Origin: JBBROH01 sp038229595
GTDB lineage: Bacteria > Chloroflexota > Chloroflexia > QHBQ01
Assembly: GCA_038229595.1 (NCBI GenBank)
Contig: JBBROH010000140.1
Coordinates: 1 to 11,091, forward strand
DNA: 11,091 nucleotides
Direction: 5' to 3'
Made by a program: the position numbers and the translations under genes. Below the pieces are notes generated by a model. The model was not told where the DNA came from and made no database searches. It worked only from the letters and a program-made list of their open reading frames with translations. This document shows positions 6,021 through 11,091 of the stretch, piece by piece (position 1 is the stretch's first letter; the number at the start of each line of letters is the position of its first letter).

Positions 6021-6097
6021 CAGAATGCTACTCAAGTAAGAGCCTTCGTCCGCAGCGAATTGGCTATCTAAGCCCAGCAGAGAAGAAAGAAGCGACG

Positions 6098-6775
6098 ATG
6101 CAACTTGTTTCACTCAACGCCACCGACCAGGCGCAGCCAGTACAGATCAGCGACAGCCGCGTGGATCAGAGCGCGATCTACAAGCAACCCCAGGGCGAGG
6201 CTGTTTGGCTGGGGGCCGAGGGGCTGGCTAACGACATCCAGATTGACCGCCGCTATCATGGTGGCCCAGATCGGGCGATCTGCCTCTATGCGCTTGAACA
6301 CTACCCCCACTGGGCGGCGAAGCTGGGCAAGGAGCTTCAGTACGGCGCGTTCGGCGAGAACTTCAGCAGCACAGGGCTGCTGGAGGATGAGGTTTGCATC
6401 GGCGACAGCTACCGCGTGGGCGAGGTGGTTGTGCAGGTAAGCGAACCGCGCGGGCCGTGCAACACGCTGGCCGCCCGTTGGCAGCAACCGAAGCTGGTGC
6501 GCTGGGTTCAGCAGCACGGCTCCACCGGCTTCTACTTTCGTGTGCTGCAACCAGGCCACGTGCGGGCTGGCGACGCGATCACTCTGCTGGCCCGGCCCGC
6601 GCATGGTGTCACCGTCAGCGACGTGAACCAGGCCATGTACAGAGCTAAGAGTGACCTGGGGGTGATCGAACACGCCCTCACCGCCCCCGAACTCGGCCCC
6701 GACTGGCGGCAGAAGCTCGATGAGCGGCTAGCCAACCGCCGCCGCAAGCTGGCACGAGCAATGGCAGGGGTGTAG
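6098..6775 (+). CDS. yiiM: MOSC-domain protein of the YiiM family
   Basis: A 225-residue protein, the same size as E. coli YiiM. The MOSC domain carries HGGPDRAICLY (54-64), GAFGENF (83-89), CIGDSYRVG (100-108) and QVSEPRGPC (113-121). The conserved C121 is the residue by which MOSC proteins are thought to hold a molybdenum cofactor. A helical, Arg/Lys-rich C-terminal extension (VSDVNQAMYRAK onward) is also typical of YiiM. In E. coli YiiM the protein reduces N-hydroxylated base analogues such as 6-hydroxylaminopurine; a similar detoxifying reduction is inferred here. ATG at 6098 is preceded by a purine-rich AGAAGAAAGAAG, a weak ribosome binding site. It starts 26 bases after the end of the HEPN remnant and ends 21 bases before a strong hairpin terminator. 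No promoter of its own was recognised. Confidence 0.92.
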   Translation: MQLVSLNATDQAQPVQISDSRVDQSAIYKQPQGEAVWLGAEGLANDIQIDRRYHGGPDRAICLYALEHYPHWAAKLGKELQYGAFGENFSSTGLLEDEVCIGDSYRVGEVVVQVSEPRGPCNTLAARWQQPKLVRWVQQHGSTGFYFRVLQPGHVRAGDAITLLARPAHGVTVSDVNQAMYRAKSDLGVIEHALTAPELGPDWRQKLDERLANRRRKLARAMAGV

Positions 6776-6790
6776 AAGGAGCAGTTGGGC

Positions 6791-6828
6791 AAGAAAAGAG
6801 GTCGCACATTGCTTGCGACCTCTCTTTT
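6791..6828. terminator. Bidirectional intrinsic terminator between convergent yiiM and mrdA
   Basis: AGAGGTCGCA (6797-6806) pairs perfectly with TGCGACCTCT (6814-6823) around a seven-base loop. On the plus strand the stem is followed by CTTTT, on the minus strand by TTTCTT, so it can stop transcription from both sides. It lies in the 72-base gap between the converging stop codons. Confidence 0.85.
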
Positions 6829-6847
6829 GTGCTGCCACGCAGTACCT

Positions 6848-9367
6848 CTACCTGGTGTTTGGCTTGTCTGGCAGGTTGAAGTAGTAGGAGATGATGTTGC
6901 CCGCCGCTGGCACTGCGTACTTTGAGCCTTCCAGCACTGCGGTGCTGTTGTTCTCAGTCGTAATGTTGCGGCCACCTTCGATGAAGACGGTGATTGCGAT
7001 CTGCGGGTTGTCATAGGGGGCGAAGGCGGTGAACCAGGCGTGGCTCTTGCGTACCCCCTTCACATCCTCTTCACCGTACTCCGCCGTGCCGGTTTTGCCT
7101 GCCAGGGCGATGCCCTTGTAGTTGATCCGCCAGGCGGTGCCGTACGCAGAGAGCGAGTTGCCCGTCACCGCCTCGCGCATCCCCTGCCGCACGAGCGCAA
7201 GGTTGGCTGCGCTAACGGGCAGTTGACGGATCACCTCTGGCTTGAAGTCCTTGACCACCGTCTGGTTGTCGCCGCTGCGTAGCTGGTAGACGAGAGTGGG
7301 GCGGTAGAGGGTGCCACCATTGGCGATAGCGGCGGTGGCGTTGTTCATCTGCAAAGGGGTGGCGGCCATGTAGCCCTGCCCAATGGAGCTAATCAGGGTG
7401 TCGCCCAACGACCAGAAGTTGCCAGGGTAGGTGCGCTCCTTCCATTCCTGGGTGGGGACGAGGCCAGGCTGCTCCTCCTCTGGTAGCTCAATACCTGTCT
7501 GCGCGCCGAGGCCGAAGGCGCGCGCGTAGCTGCTGATCCGCTGAATGCCCAGGCCGTGGAAGAACTGCAACTGGTTGGAATCAGGTGGCAGCCAGCGGGT
7601 GTGGTCGCCTGCGTCGTCGATCTGGTCTGGCCCGCCAAGCTGGTAGAAGAACACGTCGCTGGACTGGCTGAGGGCTTGCACGATGTTGATGTTGCCAAAG
7701 CCCCGCGTGTTCCAGTCGCGGTAGGTGTTGAACTTGCTGTTGTCCTGCGTGTAAGGTATGCGGATCGCAGGGGGGCAGAAGAACTGGTCGCTGGGGCTAA
7801 CTACCTGCTCCTGCAAACCGGCAGCGGCCATGATGATCTTGAAGGTCGAGCCAGGCGGCTGTTGGTTGACTACCCGGTTGATCAGTGGGCTGGCGGGGTC
7901 GTTCCTCAACTCGTCGAACTGTCGCTGCGAGATACCAGCGGCAAAGAGGTTGTTGTCGTAGTCGGGTAGGCTAACCATCGCCAATACTGCCCCGCTTCGC
8001 ACATCCTGCACTACCGCCGCACCCGTTCGCACGCCCGCCGCCGTCAGTTGCTCTTGCAGGTACTGGCGCACCTTCTGCTGCAACTTAGTATCGATGGTCA
8101 GGTAGACGTTGTTGCCGTCCATCGCTGCCGTTTCGGTCAAGACCTGGCTGATATGGCCGCTGCTGTCTACCACCACCTGCCTGCTCCCCTTGCGCCCACG
8201 CAACTGCGCCTCCAGGGCTAGTTCCAGGCCGCCCTTACCAGCCTTGTCGTCGTTCTCATAGGTAGGAACGTAGTTGGCGTTGAGGTCGTCAGGGTTGATC
8301 GTCGCCGCATTGTTCTGCATATCGTCGGCGGTGACGAGACCAACGTAGCCCAGCAGATGGCCGTAGAGTGCGCCCTGGCTGTAGGAGCGCAAGGGGTCGG
8401 CGACGATGCTCACGCCGGGTAGCTTGCTGCTCTGTTCAGAGACGCGGATCAGCAGGTCGGCGGCGATGCCCTCTTTGACGATCACCGGCTTGAGGCCATC
8501 ACCCTGGTAGTGGAGGCGGTAGTTGAACTGCAACTCGCTACCGACGTAGACCCCAGGTAGCCCCTTCGCGTTGGCCCGCATCTCTATTGCGTCCATGTCG
8601 CTAATATTGCTGGCGATCTGGATTGGGCGGTCAATTGGCAGCGTGCGCCCAGCGATCAGCCGGGCGATGGTGGCTGCGTCGGGTTGGTTATTGAGGATGA
8701 TCGCCAGTTCGTCGTAGAGCTTCTGGCGCGCTAGCGGGTCGGCCTCCAGATCGTCACCCTTGCCCTTCGTCGGCAGTTCGGCGGGGACGATGTAGGCGAT
8801 GGTAGCTGCGCCGGTCAGGTCGCTCAACTGCTGCCAGACCCTTTCGCTGCCATCAGCCAGCAGCAGAGGGGTCTGTTTACCATCAGCCCGCTGCTTGACT
8901 AGCTGGCGAGTAAGGGCCGCTTCCACCGCCTCCGAGAGGTCGGTCGCCAACAAGACAGGATGGTAGGGGCGTTTGGGGTCGGCAGCCTCCATTATTTTGG
9001 CAATTGCTACCCCGCCGAGGCCGCTGCGTGCGAGACTGGCAGCGAGGCCGTCGTAGAAGGACTGGCGGGCCGTGGAGTCGGTCGGTAGCCAATACGGCAG
9101 CAGGTAGAGATCGGTAGTGCTGGGTAGGTCGGCATCGGTGACGGCAATTGCCTGCTCTGGCAGGTTGGCGACCAGTTGCAGGCCGTTGCGGTCGTAGACT
9201 ACCCCGCGGCTGGGGTCGGTGTAGACATCGCGGCGGCGGTTGTTGACCGCTTGCGCCTTCCATTTAGCCGCATCTATGAACTGGACGTAGGCCAACTGCC
9301 CCGCCAGCACGATTACGCTGAGGACGAGGAAGATATGGAAGGGAGCAAGGTTTGGCGTTCTTCTCAT
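6848..9367 (-). CDS. mrdA: Penicillin-binding protein 2, elongasome transpeptidase
   Basis: A class B PBP that crosslinks peptidoglycan during side-wall elongation, anchored by one N-terminal membrane helix (about residues 10-30) with the rest outside the cytoplasm. The transpeptidase motifs are intact: SxxK as STFK (S507-K510), SSD at 569-571 (PBP2-type variant of SxN) and KTG at 758-760. The RGVVYDRNG segment (54-62) and the GYVGLVT segment (340-346) mark the PBP dimer domain. ATG at 9365-9367 has GGAG six bases upstream. At 839 residues it is about 200 longer than E. coli PBP2 (633). The extra length lies before the catalytic domain, where residues ~74-150 and ~190-262 look like two copies of one module (DSTARQSFYDGLAASL against DPLARQKLYDELAIIL). 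It is the last gene of the mre cluster and ends at a bidirectional terminator. Confidence 0.95.
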   Translation of the reverse strand: MRRTPNLAPFHIFLVLSVIVLAGQLAYVQFIDAAKWKAQAVNNRRRDVYTDPSRGVVYDRNGLQLVANLPEQAIAVTDADLPSTTDLYLLPYWLPTDSTARQSFYDGLAASLARSGLGGVAIAKIMEAADPKRPYHPVLLATDLSEAVEAALTRQLVKQRADGKQTPLLLADGSERVWQQLSDLTGAATIAYIVPAELPTKGKGDDLEADPLARQKLYDELAIILNNQPDAATIARLIAGRTLPIDRPIQIASNISDMDAIEMRANAKGLPGVYVGSELQFNYRLHYQGDGLKPVIVKEGIAADLLIRVSEQSSKLPGVSIVADPLRSYSQGALYGHLLGYVGLVTADDMQNNAATINPDDLNANYVPTYENDDKAGKGGLELALEAQLRGRKGSRQVVVDSSGHISQVLTETAAMDGNNVYLTIDTKLQQKVRQYLQEQLTAAGVRTGAAVVQDVRSGAVLAMVSLPDYDNNLFAAGISQRQFDELRNDPASPLINRVVNQQPPGSTFKIIMAAAGLQEQVVSPSDQFFCPPAIRIPYTQDNSKFNTYRDWNTRGFGNINIVQALSQSSDVFFYQLGGPDQIDDAGDHTRWLPPDSNQLQFFHGLGIQRISSYARAFGLGAQTGIELPEEEQPGLVPTQEWKERTYPGNFWSLGDTLISSIGQGYMAATPLQMNNATAAIANGGTLYRPTLVYQLRSGDNQTVVKDFKPEVIRQLPVSAANLALVRQGMREAVTGNSLSAYGTAWRINYKGIALAGKTGTAEYGEEDVKGVRKSHAWFTAFAPYDNPQIAITVFIEGGRNITTENNSTAVLEGSKYAVPAAGNIISYYFNLPDKPNTR

Positions 9368-9370
9368 CTG

Positions 9371-9424
9371 TTACTCCGTAAGGTAGTCAGGCACAAAGCG
9401 AGACCGGATCGCCGTGTTGCTCAT
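9371..9424 (-). CDS. Possible 17-codon mini-ORF linking mreD and mrdA
   Basis: The ATG (9424-9422) overlaps the mreD stop as ATGA, and the reading frame MSNTAIRSRFVPDYLTE ends in TAA four bases from the end of the gap, just three bases before the mrdA ATG. GGAG lies five bases before this ATG, and a second GGAG overlaps its last codons in front of mrdA. It fills the 53-base gap almost exactly, so a ribosome ending mreD could pass through it to mrdA. It may serve only translational coupling rather than make a functional peptide. The peptide has no recognisable motif. Confidence 0.35.
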   Translation of the reverse strand: MSNTAIRSRFVPDYLTE

Positions 9425-9960
9425 TGCCACTCCGAAGGCAGTTGGGGGGCGAGGCGGCGGCTCAACCAACCAATCAGGCTGTAGAACAGCGGGGCGAGCA
9501 GGGTGTTGATCACTACGCTGGGCAACACCTGGCGTAGCAGGGCGGCGGTTGGGTTGCTGATCAGGAACGACAGGTTGACGAAGGCGAGCAGCAGCAGGCG
9601 GTAGAGCAGGGTGGCAAAGGCAGTGGTGGCTAGTGGCATGATCAGGTTCGCTTCAAAGATATTGTTCTGGCCGAGGCTAGCGGCAAGGGCGACGGCGATC
9701 AGCAGCAGACTGCTAACCCCTAGCAGGCCGCTACCGCCTAGCATCACTGCCGGTTGCAGGAAGTCGAGCAGGAGGCCGCCGCCAAAGGCCCAAAGTAGCC
9801 CCTCGCGCAGCCCACGCACTAGAGTGAGGGCGATCACCAGCACCAACACCAGATCGGCCTTCAGCACCAACTGGTTGACGCTGATCTCCTGGGTTTGCAG
9901 CAGGCCCGCCCCCAACAGGCTGGCGGCGAGGATCAGGTAGAAGAAGCTACTGCGTACCAA
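9421..9960 (-). CDS. mreD: Rod shape-determining membrane protein MreD
   Basis: A 179-residue, almost wholly hydrophobic protein with about five to six predicted membrane helices, in the place and of the size expected for MreD. The segment GLREGLLWAFGGGLLLDFLQ (about residues 50-69) corresponds to the conserved MreD stretch with a Gly-rich helix ending in D. MreD works with MreC to connect MreB filaments to wall-synthesis enzymes. No ATG or GTG begins this frame; the only reasonable start is TTG at 9960-9958, inside the last codons of mreC (14-base overlap), with no clear ribosome binding site. Translation is therefore likely coupled to mreC. It ends in TGA within ATGA, the start of a possible mini-ORF. 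Confidence 0.88.
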   Translation of the reverse strand: MVRSSFFYLILAASLLGAGLLQTQEISVNQLVLKADLVLVLVIALTLVRGLREGLLWAFGGGLLLDFLQPAVMLGGSGLLGVSSLLLIAVALAASLGQNNIFEANLIMPLATTAFATLLYRLLLLAFVNLSFLISNPTAALLRQVLPSVVINTLLAPLFYSLIGWLSRRLAPQLPSEWQ

Positions 9961-10783
9961 TGTTGACCAGCACCGAGTTTAGCGTGTTGGTGTCTACCAA
10001 TGGGTTGATCATCGCCTCCTGCTCCATGTTGATGTCCAGTTGGCGCACGATGATCACCTGGCCGAGCAGCAACCCCTTCGGGAAGGTGCCACCAGTACCG
10101 CTGGTGATGATCAGGTCGCCCTTGCCGACGTAATCGCCCTGGCGCACATGGGTGAGCAGGAGAGTACCGCCCTGCTGCGCGCGACCCTCTAGCACGCCGT
10201 CCACGTTGGTGCGCTGCACCAGCACTCCCACTTTGCTGCTCGTGTCGGTCAGCAGCAGGATGACGGCACGGTGCGGCTCGACCGCCTGTACCTGGCCGAT
10301 CATGAAGCCAGAGGGCGAGAGGATCGCCATGCCTACCTTGACCCCATCCGCCTCTCCCCGATCAATAGTGATCGCCTGCTTGATGCCTACGGTGTCGTGA
10401 CCCAACACCTGGGCGGGCAGGTTGAGCAGGTCGGGGCGTAGTTGCTTAAAGGCTAGCATCCTCCGCAACTCCTCGTTCTCACGGGCGTAGCGTTGGTTCT
10501 GCGCCTGCTCGGCCATCAACCCCTCGTTGACCTGTTTGAGTTCTGCGTTCTCGCTCTTGATCTTCTGCGCGTCAATCAGTGCGCCAAAGAAGCCGCTAAC
10601 GTTGCTGCCTGCGTCGCTGACCGAGCGTTGCAGGGGGGCGAGTACGCCGCTGACTGTAGCCTGCAAGCTGTCCAGCTTGCGCCCACTGCTGAGCAGGATC
10701 AGCAGCAGGCTGACCCCGACCAGCAGTAGTAGCAGTACGACAGTGCGCCCGAAGCCGAGTGGCCGTTCGCCAGACGTTCTCAT
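9947..10783 (-). CDS. mreC: Rod shape-determining protein MreC
   Basis: A 278-residue bitopic protein. Residues 13-32 form the membrane anchor (VVLLLLLVGVSLLLILL). A coiled coil spans about 66-113 (AQKIKSENAELKQVNEGL and further heptads, ending RENEELRRML). The remaining part is the extracytoplasmic double beta-barrel, with ITIDRGEADGVKVGM (138-152) and GFMIGQV as the MreC signature, and GTFPKGLLLGQV near the end. Known MreC dimerises through the coiled coil and activates PBP2, which is encoded two genes downstream. ATG at 10781-10783 has a distant purine run (AGAAAGAGAG) upstream. It follows mreB by 63 bases and overlaps mreD by 14 bases. Confidence 0.95.
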   Translation of the reverse strand: MRTSGERPLGFGRTVVLLLLLVGVSLLLILLSSGRKLDSLQATVSGVLAPLQRSVSDAGSNVSGFFGALIDAQKIKSENAELKQVNEGLMAEQAQNQRYARENEELRRMLAFKQLRPDLLNLPAQVLGHDTVGIKQAITIDRGEADGVKVGMAILSPSGFMIGQVQAVEPHRAVILLLTDTSSKVGVLVQRTNVDGVLEGRAQQGGTLLLTHVRQGDYVGKGDLIITSGTGGTFPKGLLLGQVIIVRQLDINMEQEAMINPLVDTNTLNSVLVNIGTQ

Positions 10784-10803
10784 CGCGTGCGCTCTCTTTC
10801 TAG

Positions 10804-10825
10804 CTAACCAGCCTCTTAAGGTTAG
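10804..10825 (-). repeat. Short inverted repeat in the mreB-mreC gap
   Basis: CTAACC and GGTTAG (six-base arms, ten-base loop) sit between the mreB stop and the mreC start. There is no T-run after the stem, so it is not a simple terminator. It could be a processing or mRNA-stability hairpin that lets mreB be expressed above mreC, or chance. Confidence 0.3.
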
Positions 10826-10846
10826 TAGGGCAGTGACTCCTGCGGG

Positions 10847-11091
10847 CTAGTTAGTCTTGATCCGCCTGGTCTGGCTGGTGGCATTGAGGATTTTGCGGTA
10901 GGAGGGTAGGTCTTCTACGATGCGGCCCGTCCCACGCACCACGCAACTGAGCGGGTCATCAGCGACGTGGACTGGCATACGGGTCTCCTGCTGCAAGCGG
11001 CGATCCATGCCCTTGAGCAACGCCCCGCCGCCCGCCAGGGTGATGCCGTTCTCCATGATGTCGGCCACCAGTTCCGGCGGGGTCTCTTCCA
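10847..11091 (-). CDS. mreB: Rod shape-determining protein MreB, C-terminal part
   Basis: Only the last 81 codons are visible; the gene continues beyond the right edge. The sequence begins EETPPELVADIMENGITLAG and contains GGGALLKGMD, the conserved actin-fold segment near the C-terminus of MreB, then DPLSCVVRGTGR and a basic tail ending RRIKTN. MreB is the actin-like cytoskeletal protein that guides elongasome movement on the inner face of the membrane. The order mreB-mreC-mreD-mrdA on one strand confirms the assignment. The promoter of the cluster lies outside the window. The frame is open to the edge with no internal stop. Confidence 0.95.
   Translation of the reverse strand, partial: EETPPELVADIMENGITLAGGGALLKGMDRRLQQETRMPVHVADDPLSCVVRGTGRIVEDLPSYRKILNATSQTRRIKTN

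Noticed and set aside
6110..6673. Long minus-strand reading frame (187 codons) opposite the MOSC gene
   Set aside because: It is the antisense shadow of a clearly recognised MOSC gene, with no family features of its own; high GC keeps such frames open.
1..11091. CRISPR array, insertion sequence, tRNA or rRNA genes
   Set aside because: No regularly spaced repeats, transposase motifs with terminal repeats, or tRNA-like or rRNA segments were seen on reading both strands.

Overview
The window looks like a piece of a bacterial chromosome of fairly high GC content that encodes a peptidoglycan wall. The best guess is a Chloroflexota member (a Chloroflexus/Herpetosiphon-like, possibly filamentous, bacterium). 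That guess rests on the mix of a rod-shape cluster (mreB-mreC-mreD-mrdA) with a MurT/GatD peptidoglycan amidation pair and on general sequence style. No rRNA or other phylogenetic marker is present, so the taxonomic call is inference. No tRNA, rRNA, insertion sequence or CRISPR array was seen.

Layout. Bases 1-644 (minus strand) hold two tandem VOC-fold (glyoxalase/bleomycin-resistance-like) genes one base apart; the second runs off the left edge. Bases 645-818 are non-coding and contain a perfect 14-bp inverted repeat. Bases 819-3012 form what appears to be a complete minus-strand transcription unit. It has a strong promoter (TATAAT, 17-bp spacer), a soluble FtsK/SpoIIIE-type motor, a small two-helix membrane protein and a short unrecognised protein, and it ends at a textbook intrinsic terminator. 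I cannot assign this three-gene unit to a described system, and it is the most likely place for new biology here.

Bases 3101-6828 run on the plus strand. A divergent promoter drives murT, apparently as a leaderless mRNA. murT overlaps gatD, and together they encode the lipid II isoglutaminyl synthase that amidates the D-Glu of the stem peptide. A lower-GC nucleotidyltransferase/HEPN toxin-antitoxin-like pair follows five bases after gatD. Its HEPN gene is cut short by an in-frame TAG. A YiiM-type MOSC-domain gene comes next. A hairpin at 6797-6823 can serve as terminator for both this unit and the convergent cluster to its right.

Bases 6848-11091 run on the minus strand as mreB (partial), mreC, mreD, a possible 17-codon mini-ORF and mrdA (PBP2). 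These are the scaffold and transpeptidase of the elongasome. MreC and MreD are membrane-anchored and link cytoplasmic MreB filaments to the periplasm-facing PBP2. The PBP2 is unusually long (839 residues) because its N-terminal, non-catalytic region seems to carry an internal duplication. Both cell-wall loci therefore act on the same polymer: MurT/GatD modifies the lipid II precursor and PBP2 crosslinks the product during side-wall growth.
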